In this document: piece by piece, positions 52,218-63,772 of the stretch | Position numbering within the stretch: position 1 is the first letter of the stretch | Layout of the letters: each line of letters starts with the position of its first letter | The notes under the pieces: model-generated | Databases searched by the model: none | What the model was told of the DNA's origin: nothing | The model's input: the letters and a program-made list of their open reading frames with translations, nothing else | Translations under genes and position numbers: made by a program | Assembly (NCBI GenBank): GCA_012837715.1 | Contig: DUQR01000041.1 | Span: 62,001-126,000, forward strand | DNA length: 64,000 nucleotides | Direction: 5' to 3' | Origin: Bacillota bacterium | GTDB taxonomy: Bacteria; Bacillota; UBA4882; UBA10575

Positions 52218-53900
52218 TCAGTTCCGGATTAGATCGGATTCACCGACGATCACATCTTCCAGAGCGGCGCCGGGCGGCACCATCGGCCAGACCTTATGTT
52301 CCCGGTCGATCTCGCAATTGATAACTACTGTCCGGTTTAAAGCTAAAGCTTCCTTAAGGACCGGCGCCACCTCCTTCTTCGCGGTCAGGTTATAACCCAC
52401 CGCCCCAAAGGCCTCGGCCAGCTTCACAAAATCGGTCTTCCGGTCCAAAGTGGTTTGAGAGTATCGTTTATCATAAAACATACTTTGCCACTGCCGGACC
52501 ATGCCCAAGGCATGGTTGTTCATGATCACCACAATAATCGGGAGTTTATACTCGACGGCGGTGGCCAGTTCATTGAGGTTCATCCGGAAGCTGCCATCAC
52601 CCGCGATATTAAACACCCGCTTCCCCGGGCAGGCAATCGAAGCCCCGATCGCCGCGCCCAGACCAAAACCCATTGTGCCCAGTCCGCCGGAGGTGATTAA
52701 GGATCTGGGTTTTGTAAACTTGTAATGCTGGGCGGTCCAGATCTGATGCTGCCCCACTTCAGTGCAGATTAATGCCTCTCCGCCGGTCAGCTCGGAGATT
52801 TGTTCCAAGATATACTCGGGGGTCAACTCGTCACCATTCCCCTCCCGTCCATTCTGGCCTTTCAATTCCATGACATACCGCAGCCACCGGGAGCGGTCCT
52901 TAGGTTGAATCCCTTGGTTGATCTTGTGCAAAACCTCCTTAACATCCCCGATGATGTGGTGGGCAACCCGGATGTTCTTATTAACTTCAGCCTCGTCGAT
53001 ATCGATCTGAATAATCTTGGCCTTGGGCGCAAACCGGTCCAGCTTACTGATGACCCGGTCGCTGAAACGGGCGCCGACGGCAAGGAGCAGGTCACATTGG
53101 GTCACCGCTAAATTAGAGGCTTTTGTTCCATGCATCCCGACCATTCCCGTGTACAACTCATGGGTGGCCGGAAAGGCGCCCATCCCCATCAGACTTAGGG
53201 TAACCGGCGAATTGGTTTTGACCGCTAATTCATACAACTCCGCCGCCGCCTCCGCCGCGATCACCCCGCCCCCGGCATAGATCATTGGTTTTTCCGCATG
53301 ATGGATAAACGCTACTGCCTGGGCAATGTCCTCATCTTTAATAATGTAGTTGTTATTCTTGGGTGGATTAATGCTCTCCCGCTCATACTCGCACTCCTGA
53401 ACCGTTATATCCTTGGGGATATCGATCAGGACCGGCCCCGGCCGTCCTTGCTTGGCAATGTGAAAAGCCTTTCGAACAATACCGGCCAACTCTTCAACTT
53501 TCCTAACCACGAAATTATGCTTGGTAATCGGCATAGTAATTCCCGCAATATCCACTTCCTGGAAACTATCCTTGCCCAGGAGATTTAGAGCCACATTGCC
53601 GGTGATTGCCACCAGGGGAATGGAATCCATAAATGCGGTCGCGATTCCGGTCACCAAATTGGTGGCGCCTGGGCCGGAGGTGGCCAGACAGACGCCGACC
53701 TTTCCCGAGGCCCGCGCATAGCCGTCGGCTGCGTGGGCTGCCCCTTGTTCATGTGAAGTCAAATAATGTTTAATTTCATCCTTGTACTTGTATAATGAAT
53801 CATAGATATTTAAAACCGCGCCTCCGGGAAACCCGAAAATTGCATCCACACCTTGTTCAATAAGGCATTCCACTAATATATCAGCGCCGGATAAACGCAA
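52218..53900 (-). CDS. ilvB: Acetolactate synthase large (catalytic) subunit
   Basis: Thiamine-diphosphate enzyme that condenses pyruvate with pyruvate or 2-oxobutanoate, the first common step of valine, leucine and isoleucine synthesis. Glu51 in SHEQGAAHAADG activates the cofactor, IAGDGSFRMNLNEL is the ThDP/Mg-binding motif, and the central FAD domain is present. The 560 residues are complete. Start TTG, with AAAGGTGG upstream. It is the last gene of the operon, 59 bp after ilvD and eight genes away from its small subunit ilvN, an unusual arrangement. Confidence 0.96.
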   Translation of the reverse strand: MRLSGADILVECLIEQGVDAIFGFPGGAVLNIYDSLYKYKDEIKHYLTSHEQGAAHAADGYARASGKVGVCLATSGPGATNLVTGIATAFMDSIPLVAITGNVALNLLGKDSFQEVDIAGITMPITKHNFVVRKVEELAGIVRKAFHIAKQGRPGPVLIDIPKDITVQECEYERESINPPKNNNYIIKDEDIAQAVAFIHHAEKPMIYAGGGVIAAEAAAELYELAVKTNSPVTLSLMGMGAFPATHELYTGMVGMHGTKASNLAVTQCDLLLAVGARFSDRVISKLDRFAPKAKIIQIDIDEAEVNKNIRVAHHIIGDVKEVLHKINQGIQPKDRSRWLRYVMELKGQNGREGNGDELTPEYILEQISELTGGEALICTEVGQHQIWTAQHYKFTKPRSLITSGGLGTMGFGLGAAIGASIACPGKRVFNIAGDGSFRMNLNELATAVEYKLPIIVVIMNNHALGMVRQWQSMFYDKRYSQTTLDRKTDFVKLAEAFGAVGYNLTAKKEVAPVLKEALALNRTVVINCEIDREHKVWPMVPPGAALEDVIVGESDLIRN

Positions 53901-53959
53901 TTAACACACCACCTTTTCACCAGTTCTAAAAGATCTCGTCGCTCGCTCCCCGTCGCTCT

Positions 53960-55627
53960 TCAACCGGATATTTTCAGGACAGCGCCTTCACTGGCGGAAG
54001 AGACAAAGCGAACATACCGGGCCAGATAACCCTGGTTGATCTTGGGCGGGGGAGCGACCCAGCCTTCCCTTCGGCGCGCCAGTTCTTCGTCGGAAACTTG
54101 CAAGGTGAGGGTACCCTGCTCCATATCAATGGCAATCACATCGCCATCCTGCACAAACGCGATGGGTCCGCCTTCGGCGGCTTCCGGCGAGACATGTCCA
54201 ATACTTGCTCCCCGGGTCGCGCCACTAAATCGGCCATCGGTAATCAGAGCGACCTGCGCATCTAAACCCATCCCGGCCAGCACGGAAGTGGGCATCAACA
54301 TCTCCCGCATCCCCGGACCGCCCCGCGGCCCTTCATAACGGATGACCACCACGTCACCGGCTTTGATCTGACCGGATAAAATTGCTGCTACCGCCTGGTC
54401 TTCTCCATCAAAAACGCGGGCCGGGCCTTCATGGATCATCATCTCCGCCGCCACGGCGCTGCGCTTAACCACACTACCATTGGGCGCCAGGTTCCCTTTG
54501 AGCACCGCGATCCCGCCGGTTGGCGCATAGGGATTGTCAATCGGCCGGATCACAGCGGGGTTATGATTAACCGCCTGAGCAAAATTAGCGCCAAGCGTCT
54601 GGCCGGTCACGGTCAGACAATCGGTTTTCAGTAACCCCTGCCGGGAAAGCTCCTTCATTACCGCCGCAATGCCCCCCGCGGCATCAAGCTCTTCCACATA
54701 ATGGGGACCGGCTGGCGCCAATCGGCATAAATTCGGAGTCTGTGCGCTGATCTGGTTAGCCATTTCCAAATCAAACTTCACGCCGGCTTCATAGGCGATC
54801 GCCGCCAAATGCAACATACTATTGGTGCTACCACCCAAAGCCATATCCACCGCCAGCGCATTATGAAAGGCTTCTTCCGTCATGATCGCCTTTGGCTTTA
54901 CCTCCTTCTTTACCAGGTCCATAATCCCCATCCCGGTCCGCTTGGCCAAACGAATCCGGGCCGAATACACCGCGGGAATCGTTCCGTTGCCCGGCAAGGC
55001 CATGCCCAACGCCTCGGTCAGACAGTTCATACTGTTGGCCGTAAACATCCCGGAACAGGAGCCGCAACTCGGGCAGGCGCTATTTTCATATTCCTGAAGC
55101 TCTTTTTCACTAATCTTCCCTGCCTTCAAGGCGCCAACGGCTTCAAACATATCGGTCAGACTGAGCTCTTTTCCGCCGCTATAGCCTTTCAGCATCGGCC
55201 CACCGCTCACAACAATGGCCGGAATATTCAGACGGGCGGCGGCCATCAGCATCCCCGGGACAATCTTGTCACAGTTGGGCACTAAAACCAGTCCGTCAAA
55301 ACCGTGGGCCAAAGCCATGGCTTCGATACTGTCGGCAATGAGTTCCCGGGAAGGTAAAGAATAGTGCATCCCAAGATGACCCATGGCAATTCCGTCACAG
55401 ACACCGATCGCCGGGAACTCGATGGGCGTCCCTCCGGCCATCGTCACCCCGGTCTTGACCGCCTCCGTAATTTGGTCCAGATGTAAATGCCCCGGAACAA
55501 TCTGACTTTGCGCATTAACAATCCCGATCAAGGGCCGGTTGATTTCTTCCTCGGTAAAACCTAAAGCTTTGAAAAGAGAACGGTGCGGAGCCCGTTCCAA
55601 ACCCGCTTTAACCGCCTCACTCCTCAC
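53960..55627 (-). CDS. ilvD: Dihydroxy-acid dehydratase
   Basis: Iron-sulfur enzyme converting 2,3-dihydroxy-isovalerate (and the methylvalerate analogue) to the 2-oxo acids of valine and isoleucine synthesis. The cluster-binding cysteines are visible in the [11 protein letters not shown] and [20 protein letters not shown] segments. The C-terminal domain ends near [11 protein letters not shown]. At 555 residues the length is standard. Start GTG after GAGAGGGTG. It lies 154 bp downstream of leuB. Confidence 0.97.
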   Translation of the reverse strand: MRSEAVKAGLERAPHRSLFKALGFTEEEINRPLIGIVNAQSQIVPGHLHLDQITEAVKTGVTMAGGTPIEFPAIGVCDGIAMGHLGMHYSLPSRELIADSIEAMALAHGFDGLVLVPNCDKIVPGMLMAAARLNIPAIVVSGGPMLKGYSGGKELSLTDMFEAVGALKAGKISEKELQEYENSACPSCGSCSGMFTANSMNCLTEALGMALPGNGTIPAVYSARIRLAKRTGMGIMDLVKKEVKPKAIMTEEAFHNALAVDMALGGSTNSMLHLAAIAYEAGVKFDLEMANQISAQTPNLCRLAPAGPHYVEELDAAGGIAAVMKELSRQGLLKTDCLTVTGQTLGANFAQAVNHNPAVIRPIDNPYAPTGGIAVLKGNLAPNGSVVKRSAVAAEMMIHEGPARVFDGEDQAVAAILSGQIKAGDVVVIRYEGPRGGPGMREMLMPTSVLAGMGLDAQVALITDGRFSGATRGASIGHVSPEAAEGGPIAFVQDGDVIAIDMEQGTLTLQVSDEELARRREGWVAPPPKINQGYLARYVRFVSSASEGAVLKISG

Positions 55628-55781
55628 AGAATCACCCTCTCATCCCCAAACATTCTTTATTCAGCTTTTCCCGTTGGAACTAGCTAAAAATGATTCCCCG
55701 CCAATAGATCGTGTGCACCTCAAATTCAGCAATCAATACAATTAATTAAGATAAATATAACAAAAACAACGTAAAAACCGA

Positions 55782-56864
55782 TTATTGAATGTAACCACTG
55801 ATCAGCTTCCCCATTTGTGCCGTACCGACCAAAGTTTTCCCCGGATTCATAAGATCACCGGTTCGGTACCCTTTAGCCAACACCTGTTGGACCGCCTGTT
55901 CAATCGCGGCGGCTTCTTGGGGGAGAGCAAAGGAATACCGTAACATCATCGCCACCGATAAAATAGTAGCAATGGGGTTGGCCCGATCTTGACCGGCCAA
56001 ATCGGGGGCTGAACCATGAACGGGTTCATAAAGACCGAAATTACCATGGGCCAGACTGGCCGAAGGCAGCATCCCGATCGAACCTGTAATCATACTGGCC
56101 TCATCGGAAAGAATATCTCCAAACATATTGGTAGTGAGAATCACATCAAACTGTTTCGGGTCTCTCACCAGTTGCATGGAAGCGTTGTCCACATACAAAT
56201 GGTTCAGCTTAACCTCGGGGTAATCCGCGGCGACCCTGGTCACTACCGCCCGCCATAACCGGGAGCTTTCAAGGATATTGGCCTTATCAACACTGGTCAC
56301 CTGGCGTCGCCGGTTCCGCGCGATCGTAAAAGCGATCCGGGCAATCCGTTCCACTTCCGCTTCACTGTAAACCTCGGTATCAAAAGCTTCTTCACCCATC
56401 TTTTCGGTAGTCCGGCGGCCTTTCGGCCCAAAATAGATCCCGCCGGTTAATTCCCGGACCACCAGGAGATCAAGGCCTTCCCCAATGATCTCCGGCTTGA
56501 GGGGGCAAGCCTCCTGTAACTCTTTATACAAGAGCGCCGGTCTTAAATTGGCGTAAAGTCCCAACTGACCCCGGAGCCCCAAAAGCGCCTTTTCCGGTCT
56601 TTTATCGCCGGGCAGATCATCCCACTGGTCGCCACCCACCGCGCCCAAGAGGACAGCATCACTCGCCCGACACGCCGCGACCGTCTCCGGGGGCAACGGA
56701 TTGCCCGTGGCTTCAATGGCGCAACCACCGGCCAATAATGTTTTCGTCACAAACTGATGTCCATAAACCTTACCGATCTGCTCTAATACACCGAGTGCCG
56801 CGTCAACCACCTCGGGACCGATTCCGTCCCCCGGAATCACCGCTAATTTGTAAGTGCCCCCCAT
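55782..56864 (-). CDS. leuB: 3-isopropylmalate dehydrogenase
   Basis: NAD-dependent oxidative decarboxylation of 3-isopropylmalate in leucine synthesis; in citramalate users it may also serve the isoleucine branch with 3-methylmalate. [10 protein letters not shown] at the start, the [10 protein letters not shown] loop, DKANILESS and [12 protein letters not shown] are the family motifs. I choose ATG 56864, eight bases after AGGGAGG, giving 360 residues; the GTG three codons upstream is less likely. Confidence 0.97.
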   Translation of the reverse strand: MGGTYKLAVIPGDGIGPEVVDAALGVLEQIGKVYGHQFVTKTLLAGGCAIEATGNPLPPETVAACRASDAVLLGAVGGDQWDDLPGDKRPEKALLGLRGQLGLYANLRPALLYKELQEACPLKPEIIGEGLDLLVVRELTGGIYFGPKGRRTTEKMGEEAFDTEVYSEAEVERIARIAFTIARNRRRQVTSVDKANILESSRLWRAVVTRVAADYPEVKLNHLYVDNASMQLVRDPKQFDVILTTNMFGDILSDEASMITGSIGMLPSASLAHGNFGLYEPVHGSAPDLAGQDRANPIATILSVAMMLRYSFALPQEAAAIEQAVQQVLAKGYRTGDLMNPGKTLVGTAQMGKLISGYIQ

Positions 56865-56960
56865 AGGAGCCACCTCCCTTTCACCATGCTCTACCGCCAG
56901 TGTTGCTGACCAATCCGTCCGTGATCAATACCCCTGGCGCCCGGACGCGCCAACCGCTTT

Positions 56961-57455
56961 TCACCACTTACTTTCGGCTTTAATGTGGTTGATCAGTCCT
57001 TCCGCCGCCATAATCTTTTGCATAAATTCCGGGAAAGGTTGGGCCTGAAAAACCTGGCCCTTCGTCAAATTGACGATTTTTCCCTGGTCAAAATCGACCT
57101 CAAGCTCATCGCCGGCTTCTGTCCCCGCGGCGGCTTCCGGAGATTCAAGAATGGGCAGACCGATATTAATGGCATTACGGTAAAAAATCCGGGCAAAAGT
57201 GGCGGCAATGACGCAGGAGACCTTCGCTGTCTTGATGGCCAAGGGGGCATGTTCCCGGGAAGAACCGCAGCCAAAGTTTTTCCCGGCCACAATGATATCC
57301 CCCGCTTGCACCCGTTGGCTGAATTCCGGATCCAGATCTTCCAGACAATGGGCAGCCAATTCCTGAGGATCGAACGTATTTAGGTAACGGGCCGGGATGA
57401 TGACATCCGTATCAACATTGTCTTTATATTTGAAGACTCTACCCTTCGCTTTCAT
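56961..57455 (-). CDS. leuD: 3-isopropylmalate dehydratase small subunit
   Basis: Swivelling aconitase-type domain that pairs with Leu[17 protein letters not shown] (about 57-72) is the substrate-binding signature. At 164 residues it is the short archaeal/clostridial type rather than the 200-residue enterobacterial form, matching the short LeuC. ATG 57455 follows AAGGAGG by six bases. It also likely isomerises citramalate. Confidence 0.96.
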   Translation of the reverse strand: MKAKGRVFKYKDNVDTDVIIPARYLNTFDPQELAAHCLEDLDPEFSQRVQAGDIIVAGKNFGCGSSREHAPLAIKTAKVSCVIAATFARIFYRNAINIGLPILESPEAAAGTEAGDELEVDFDQGKIVNLTKGQVFQAQPFPEFMQKIMAAEGLINHIKAESKW

Positions 57456-57579
57456 CACAAACCTCCTTTTCCCTCTCGTCGCTCTATACTCGTCATTCGT
57501 TGCTCGCAGGAATGATGGCCTTAACCTAGCGGGCAGAATGGTGTTCTCCGCTAATCTGGAAAATAATAGCTTTGACTCC

Positions 57580-58839
57580 CTACACTTGAGCCGGATCCGT
57601 TATCTTCCCGGTTAGCGCCGAAGCAGCGGCTACCGCCGGGCTGGCCAGGTATACTTCCGACTCGGGATGACCCATCCGCCCGACAAAATTCCGGTTGGTG
57701 GTCGAGACCGCTCGTTCGCCCCGGGCCAGAATCCCCATGTGTCCGCCGAGACAGGGGCCACAGGTGGGCGTGGAAACTACGGCCCCGGCCGTCACTAGAT
57801 CCTCAATGATCCCTTCCCGCAAGGCCTGGAGGTATATCCGCTGGGTCCCCGGGAAAACCAGGACCCGCACCCCTTTCTTCACCTTTTTTCCCTTTAAGAT
57901 CCCGGCCGCCGTTCTTAGATCGGACAACCGCCCGTTGGTACAGGACCCAATGACCACCTGGTCGATTTGAATATCCTCCACTTCATCAATGGTCTTCGTA
58001 TTGGCCGGCAAGTGCGGAAAAGCAACGGTCGGCCGGAGGGTGCTCAAATCCAGTTCGTACTCTTCGTCGTAAACCGCATCGGCATCCGGCTCGTAGATCC
58101 GGTAGGCCTTGGTGGAATGCTCCTTTACATAGGCAATGGTTTTCGCATCCACCATAAAGATCCCGTTTTTCGCCCCGGCTTCAATGGCCATATTGGCAAT
58201 GGTAAACCGGTCGTCCATCGACAGATGAGCCAGACCGTCCCCCATAAACTCCATGGATTTATACAAGGCGCCGTCGACCCCGATCTGGCCGATAATATGG
58301 AGAATTATATCCTTCCCCGAAACCCAGGGCGCCGGTTGGTTTTTCAGAACAAACTTCAGGGCGGAAGGCACTTTAAACCACAAGCGGCCCGTGGCCATCC
58401 CCGCGGCCATATCGGTACTGCCCACCCCGGTGGAAAAGGCGCCCAGGGCCCCATAGGTACAGGTATGAGAGTCGGCCCCGATAATTAAATCACCCGGCAC
58501 CGCCAATCCTTGTTCGGGGATGAGGCAGTGCTCGATCCCCATTGCGCCGACTTCAAAGTAGTTGGCGATCCCCATCTGGTGGGCAAACTCCCGAACCATT
58601 TTACACTGCTCGGCCGCCTTAAGGTCTTTATTCGGGGTAAAATGATCGGGAACGATCGCGATCTTTTCCCCGTCAAACACCTGGGTGTAGCCGGTCTTGT
58701 GAAACTCATTGATCGCCACCGGCGTGGTCACATCATTCCCCAGGACTAAATCTAAATTCGCCTCCAACAGCTCTCCCGGCCTGACCTCCCCTTTTCCCGC
58801 ATGGGCGGCCAGGATCTTTTGCGACATGGTCATTCCCAT
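57580..58839 (-). CDS. leuC: 3-isopropylmalate/citramalate dehydratase large subunit
   Basis: Aconitase-family 4Fe-4S subunit isomerising 2- to 3-isopropylmalate, and probably citramalate to 3-methylmalate. Cluster cysteines appear in GSCTNGR and in CGPCLGGH near residues 300 and 360. The length of about 419 residues marks the HACN/archaeal-like short class. I start at ATG 58839, preceded by GGAGG at eight bases; a GTG 18 bp upstream overlaps the cimA stop. It is 14 bp downstream of cimA and 124 bp before leuD. Confidence 0.96.
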   Translation of the reverse strand: MGMTMSQKILAAHAGKGEVRPGELLEANLDLVLGNDVTTPVAINEFHKTGYTQVFDGEKIAIVPDHFTPNKDLKAAEQCKMVREFAHQMGIANYFEVGAMGIEHCLIPEQGLAVPGDLIIGADSHTCTYGALGAFSTGVGSTDMAAGMATGRLWFKVPSALKFVLKNQPAPWVSGKDIILHIIGQIGVDGALYKSMEFMGDGLAHLSMDDRFTIANMAIEAGAKNGIFMVDAKTIAYVKEHSTKAYRIYEPDADAVYDEEYELDLSTLRPTVAFPHLPANTKTIDEVEDIQIDQVVIGSCTNGRLSDLRTAAGILKGKKVKKGVRVLVFPGTQRIYLQALREGIIEDLVTAGAVVSTPTCGPCLGGHMGILARGERAVSTTNRNFVGRMGHPESEVYLASPAVAAASALTGKITDPAQV

Positions 58840-58853
58840 TTTTCTTTCCTCCG

Positions 58854-60443
58854 TCACAAATAGACTTTTATCTTCTTTTCAAGCTCTTTAAGGAGTTTGT
58901 ATTCAATGGAATCAACAAGGGCAATCCAACTAGCTTCAATGATGTCGGTGGATACCCCCACCGTCGTCCAGACTGTTTCCCCGTCGGTCGATTCGATCAA
59001 CACCCGCACCTTCGCGGCGGTCGCCTGGTTGGAATCAATCACCCGGACCTTAAAGTCGGTCAAGTGCACCCGGGAAAGTTCCGGATAGAAGACCTCCAAC
59101 ACCTTGCGTAAGGCCCGGTCCAGAGCATGAACAGGCCCATCCCCTTCCGCGGCGGTGATCTCCGATTTACCATCCACATTTACTTTGATCAAGGCCGAAG
59201 CCGACGGTCCGGACATTTTGGGCTGTTCCGTCATGAGCTGGAACTTTTCTAATTCAAAAAAGGGTTTATATTTACCCAGTTGCTTACGGACAATCAATTC
59301 AAAAGTGCTTTCCGCCCCTTCAAACTGATAACCTTGGTGTTCCATCTCCTTAATTCGCTGGATAATTTGCTCCGCTTCCGGCGAGTTTTTATCGAGCGTC
59401 GGGTCAATCTCCTTAATTTTTTCCACAATCGTTTTCCTGCCGGCCACCTCGGACATGAGAAATCTTCGCTTATTCCCGACCAGACCGGGGTCGATATGCT
59501 CAAAGGAGCTGGCGGCTTTACTGACCCCATCGATATGCATCCCGCCTTTATGGGCAAAGGCCGAGTTTCCCACGTACGGGTCGCGTTTATAGAGACTAAT
59601 ATTAGCGATTTCCGCAATTTTTCGCGCGGTATAAGTCAGGTTGGCCATTTGTTCATCGGGAATACAAAGGAAATTCCGCTTTAACTGCAGGTTGGGAATG
59701 ATCGTGCTTAGGTTGGCATTACCGCATCTTTCGCCAAACCCGGTGTAGGTTCCTTGCACATGGGTGGCCCCGGCCTCCACAGCCATAATTGAGTTGGCCA
59801 CGGCTAACCCGCAGTCATTATGGGTATGAATCCCCAGTTTGGTCTGGAATTTTCCCGCTATGGTTTGAACAATCTGAACTACTTCCGACGGAAAACAGCC
59901 ACCATTGGTGTCACAGAGCACTAGACAGTCGGCGCCGCCTTCTACAGCAGCCTGTAGCGTCTGGACGGCATATTCCGGATTATTTTTGTAACCGTCAAAA
60001 AAGTGCTCCGCATCGTAGATTACTTCCTTCCCCTTTTTTTTAAAATAACGAACCGTCTCGTTAATCATCCGCAGGTTTTCTTCGAGAGAGGTCTGGATTA
60101 TTTTAGTGACATGGAAATCCCAGCTTTTACCGAAAATTGAGACCACGGGCGTAGCTGCGCTGAGCAGAGCAGAGATGTTTCTATCCTGTTCAATTTGGGT
60201 ATCCCGCCGACGGGTACTGCCGAAAGCCACTAGTTTGGCCTTTTGCAAGGGAGTATTCAGCATCCGCGCAAAAAACTCCATATCTTTCGGGTTGGAGCCG
60301 GGATTTCCGGCTTCAATATAAGCGACGCCCAGGTTATCCAAGGCTTCGACAATCTTCAGTTTATCTTCTACCGAAAAGGAGATCCCCTCCGCCTGAGCTC
60401 CATCGCGAAGGGTGGAATCTAAAATGTCAACTCTTGGCCGCAA
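58854..60443 (-). CDS. cimA: (R)-citramalate synthase
   Basis: Condenses acetyl-CoA with pyruvate to citramalate, opening the threonine-independent route to 2-oxobutanoate and isoleucine. The DRE-TIM-type motif [11 protein letters not shown] (about 10-20), with Ala-Gln-Ala-Glu rather than the EQSPG of LeuA, is the CimA subgroup mark. [12 protein letters not shown] and a C-terminal regulatory LeuA-dimer domain (about 385-525) are present. At 529 residues it is typical. Start TTG. It sits 17 bp after leuA and just before leuCDB, whose products can process both branches. No ilvA is seen in the window. Confidence 0.93.
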   Translation of the reverse strand: MRPRVDILDSTLRDGAQAEGISFSVEDKLKIVEALDNLGVAYIEAGNPGSNPKDMEFFARMLNTPLQKAKLVAFGSTRRRDTQIEQDRNISALLSAATPVVSIFGKSWDFHVTKIIQTSLEENLRMINETVRYFKKKGKEVIYDAEHFFDGYKNNPEYAVQTLQAAVEGGADCLVLCDTNGGCFPSEVVQIVQTIAGKFQTKLGIHTHNDCGLAVANSIMAVEAGATHVQGTYTGFGERCGNANLSTIIPNLQLKRNFLCIPDEQMANLTYTARKIAEIANISLYKRDPYVGNSAFAHKGGMHIDGVSKAASSFEHIDPGLVGNKRRFLMSEVAGRKTIVEKIKEIDPTLDKNSPEAEQIIQRIKEMEHQGYQFEGAESTFELIVRKQLGKYKPFFELEKFQLMTEQPKMSGPSASALIKVNVDGKSEITAAEGDGPVHALDRALRKVLEVFYPELSRVHLTDFKVRVIDSNQATAAKVRVLIESTDGETVWTTVGVSTDIIEASWIALVDSIEYKLLKELEKKIKVYL

Positions 60444-60460
60444 AATAAATCAACCCCTTG

Positions 60461-62005
60461 TCAACCACTTTGCACCTGCGTTTCCAATTTTTCTTCATAG
60501 ATCATCTTATTAATGGCATTAATATACGAAAGGACACTGGCTTCAAAAATATCGGTACTAACCCCTTTACCCGTAAAGATCCGGCTGTTTCTCCTGATCC
60601 GAACATAGGCTTCGCCCTGGGCATCCTGGCCTTCGGTCACCGAGTTGACTTTGTAATCCTCAAGGACAAAGGAATGGCCTACAATCTTTTCAATGGCTTT
60701 AAAAGCGGCATAAACCGGGCCGTCACCAGAAGCAACCTTCTCGATCAATTTCGGTTCGCCGTTTTCCTTGATCAGCCGGACCGAAGCGGTCGCGGTAATG
60801 GTATTCCCGGTATTGATCACAAAGCGGTCCAGTTTGTAAACGGCCGGAATTTCTACTTTTTTCTGAGAAACTAAGACCTCCAGGTCGGCATCTTGGACCA
60901 CCTTTTTCTTGTCGGCCAGCACTTTAAATTTGGCAAAGGCCGCATCTAGCTCTTCCTTGGTCAGGTTGTAACCCATACTTTTTAAATGTTCTTCAAAGGC
61001 ATGGCGACCGGAGTGTTTGCCTAGCACCATCGTGTTCTTCTTTAGCCCAATCGATTCCGGCGTCATAATCTCATAAGTGCTGCGGTCAGCCAAGACACCA
61101 TGCTGGTGAATACCGGCTTCATGGGCAAAGGCGTTGGCCCCCACGATCGCCTTATTGGGTTGGACCCCGACCCCGGTGATATTGCTCAACAGGTTGGAAG
61201 AACGGTAAATCTGGGTGGTATCCACCTTCAAATCCACGTCGTAAAGGGCGTTTCTGGTCTTCAGCGCCATCACGATCTCTTCCAGCGCGGCATTGCCCGC
61301 CCGTTCCCCAATCCCGTTAATGGTGCATTCAACCTGGCTTACCCCGGCCCGCACCGCCGCCAGCGAATTGGCCACCGCCATGCCCAGATCGTTATGGCAG
61401 TGGACCGAAAGGATTACCTGATCGATGTTGGGCACGTTTTCTTTAAGGTACTGGATCAAGCGGAAAAATTCATCAGGGGTGGTATAGCCGACCGTATCCG
61501 GAACATTGATCACAGTCGCCCCCGCCCTAATGGCTGTTTCAAAAACCCGACATAGAAATTGCGGATTACTTCTGGTCGCATCTTCCGCCGAAAACTCCAC
61601 GTTGGGACAGTACTTTCTAGCGTAAGCCACCATTGCTTTGGTCCGGGCTAAAACCTCTTCCGGCGTCATTTTCAACTTATACTTCATATGAATCTCCGAA
61701 GTGGCAATGAAGGTATGAATCAGCGGATTTACCGCCTGCTTGAGGGCTTCCGCCGACCGGTCGATATCTTGCTCATTAGCCCGGGAAAGACTGGCCACCG
61801 TACAGTCCTTGATTGTTTCGGCGACAGCTTTAACCGCTTGAAAATCACCGGGTGAAGCAATGGCAAAGCCAGCTTCAATGACATCAACTTTAAGACGCTC
61901 CAGTTGCTTTGCCACCTCAAGCTTTTCTTGAATATTCATGCTGCAACCGGGGGATTGTTCCCCGTCTCTTAAGGTTGTGTCAAAAATATACACACGTCTG
62001 GCCAT
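60461..62005 (-). CDS. leuA: 2-isopropylmalate synthase
   Basis: First committed enzyme of leucine synthesis (acetyl-CoA plus 2-oxoisovalerate). [10 protein letters not shown] (11-20) and the [15 protein letters not shown] segment define the DRE-TIM barrel, and [14 protein letters not shown] holds metal-binding histidines. The C-terminal domain (about 370-505) is the leucine feedback-sensing region. Length 514. ATG preceded by AAAGGAG. It lies 72 bp downstream of ilvC. Confidence 0.97.
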   Translation of the reverse strand: MARRVYIFDTTLRDGEQSPGCSMNIQEKLEVAKQLERLKVDVIEAGFAIASPGDFQAVKAVAETIKDCTVASLSRANEQDIDRSAEALKQAVNPLIHTFIATSEIHMKYKLKMTPEEVLARTKAMVAYARKYCPNVEFSAEDATRSNPQFLCRVFETAIRAGATVINVPDTVGYTTPDEFFRLIQYLKENVPNIDQVILSVHCHNDLGMAVANSLAAVRAGVSQVECTINGIGERAGNAALEEIVMALKTRNALYDVDLKVDTTQIYRSSNLLSNITGVGVQPNKAIVGANAFAHEAGIHQHGVLADRSTYEIMTPESIGLKKNTMVLGKHSGRHAFEEHLKSMGYNLTKEELDAAFAKFKVLADKKKVVQDADLEVLVSQKKVEIPAVYKLDRFVINTGNTITATASVRLIKENGEPKLIEKVASGDGPVYAAFKAIEKIVGHSFVLEDYKVNSVTEGQDAQGEAYVRIRRNSRIFTGKGVSTDIFEASVLSYINAINKMIYEEKLETQVQSG

Positions 62006-62077
62006 GGTACTCCTTTCCGCTGAAACAAGCCTTTGTTGTCCTGATAAATAATCTAAGTGGTATTGCTTACTACGAAC

Positions 62078-63067
62078 TCACTTATTCCAGCTCATCATCT
62101 TTCTCAGTTCTTTACCGACCTGCTCGATCTGGCTTTCCTGTTCCATCCGGCGTCTGGCGTTAAAATACGGCCGGTTTACCTGGTTTTCCAGGAGCCATTT
62201 TCGGGCAAAGGAACCATCCTGAACCTCACGGAGGATCTTTTTCATTTCTTGACGGGTCTCTTCGGTGATAATCCGTTTTCCGGTGCAATAATCACCGTAT
62301 TCGGCCGTGTCCGAAATGGAGTAGCGCATAAAACTTAATCCGCCTTTGTTAATCAGGTCAACAATGAGTTTCATCTCATGGACACATTCGAAATAGGCGC
62401 TCTCCGGTTGATAGCCGGCTTCCACCAATGTTTCAAAACCCGCCTTCATCAGCTCGCAGATTCCGCCGCACAGCACAGCCTGTTCACCAAAGAGATCGGT
62501 CTCGGTTTCTTCTTGGAAGGTCGTCTCCAGAATACCGGCCCGGGCGCCACCGATCCCCGCCGCATAAGCCAAAGCCACTTCCAGAGTGTCTCCGGTCGCA
62601 TCCTGGTGAACCGCAACCAGACAGGGCACCCCTTTACCCTCCTGATACTGGCTTCTGACCGTATGTCCCGGTCCTTTGGGCGCTACCATGAACACATTAA
62701 CCTCGGCCGGTGGGACAATCTGCCCATAGTGAATGTTAAAACCATGGGCAAAAGCCAGACTCTTGCCGGGTTTCAAATTCGGGGCAATACTTTCCGCATA
62801 GATTTTGGGTTGTTTTTCATCATTGACAAGGATCATGATCACATCGGCCTGCCGGGCAGCTTCAAAGGCGGTTGCCACCTTCAGTCCTGCTTCTTCCGCC
62901 GCTTTCCATGATTTACTGCCCTCGTATAGTCCGACGATCACGTCGATCCCCGAATCATGCAGGTTCAAGGCGTGGGCATGCCCTTGGCTACCGTAACCAA
63001 TCACCGCTACTGTTTTCCCCTTTAAGACCTCTAGCTTACAATCTTTTTCATAATACATCTTTGCCAT
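62078..63067 (-). CDS. ilvC: Ketol-acid reductoisomerase
   Basis: NAD(P)H- and Mg-dependent isomeroreductase acting on acetolactate and acetohydroxybutyrate. The Rossmann motif [17 protein letters not shown] (24-40) and the C-terminal knotted domain with [14 protein letters not shown], a metal-binding segment, are clear. Class I short form, 329 residues. ATG follows GGAGG. It starts two bases after the ilvN stop, so the two are tightly coupled. Confidence 0.97.
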   Translation of the reverse strand: MAKMYYEKDCKLEVLKGKTVAVIGYGSQGHAHALNLHDSGIDVIVGLYEGSKSWKAAEEAGLKVATAFEAARQADVIMILVNDEKQPKIYAESIAPNLKPGKSLAFAHGFNIHYGQIVPPAEVNVFMVAPKGPGHTVRSQYQEGKGVPCLVAVHQDATGDTLEVALAYAAGIGGARAGILETTFQEETETDLFGEQAVLCGGICELMKAGFETLVEAGYQPESAYFECVHEMKLIVDLINKGGLSFMRYSISDTAEYGDYCTGKRIITEETRQEMKKILREVQDGSFARKWLLENQVNRPYFNARRRMEQESQIEQVGKELRKMMSWNK

Positions 63068-63069
63068 TT

Positions 63070-63585
63070 TTAGACCTCCTCCATATTTTCTTGTTCATGC
63101 AGCGCCTGATGTCCGCGCTGAATCGCTGTAAGTCCGGTTCGGACAATTTCAATCACACCGTAGGACTCCATGAGGTTAACAAAGGCTTCAATTTTGTCTT
63201 CATCCCCAGTCATCTCCACCGTCAACGAATCTTTAGCCACATCAACGATGTTCGCCCGGAAGATATCGACCACCTCGATCACCGAGGCCCGCGTCGTCAG
63301 ATCGGTCCGCACTTTAATCAAGGCCAGTTCCCGAAAGACTGAGCATTCCGGTTCCAAGCGCACCACTTTGATCACGTTGATTAGCTTTTTCACTTGTTTG
63401 ATGATCTGTTCCAAGATATGGTCGTCGCCCCGGACAACAATGGTCATCCGGGAAATCCCTGGATTTTCTGTCCTTCCCACCGACAGACTGTCAATATTAT
63501 ACCCCCGGCGGCTGAACAGGCTTGACACGCGAGCGAGCACACCGGATTGGTCTTCGACAAGCACTGAAAGGATATGTCTGTTCAT
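63070..63585 (-). CDS. ilvN: Acetolactate synthase small (regulatory) subunit
   Basis: Valine-sensing regulatory subunit of acetolactate synthase. An N-terminal ACT domain (about 3-77; segments [20 protein letters not shown] and [10 protein letters not shown]) is followed by the C-terminal catalytic-activation domain. Length 171 residues, typical of the IlvH/IlvN group. ATG after AAGGAGGG. It is the first gene behind the T-box leader, yet its catalytic partner ilvB is the last gene of the same run. Confidence 0.95.
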   Translation of the reverse strand: MNRHILSVLVEDQSGVLARVSSLFSRRGYNIDSLSVGRTENPGISRMTIVVRGDDHILEQIIKQVKKLINVIKVVRLEPECSVFRELALIKVRTDLTTRASVIEVVDIFRANIVDVAKDSLTVEMTGDEDKIEAFVNLMESYGVIEIVRTGLTAIQRGHQALHEQENMEEV

Positions 63586-63772
63586 TATTTCCCTCCTTAT
63601 CTTGATTCGGGCTTTTTAGGTGATCATGCGGGGTAACCGTTTTTAGCGGTGACAACAGAAAATAAACATAAAGTCATCCTCTTGTTGGCACCTTACATAT
63701 TTGTTATTTTTTAACATACCCGGATTAAATTAGTTCCCGCCCAACGCTTCCCTACATCCCTAAAGAAGGTAT

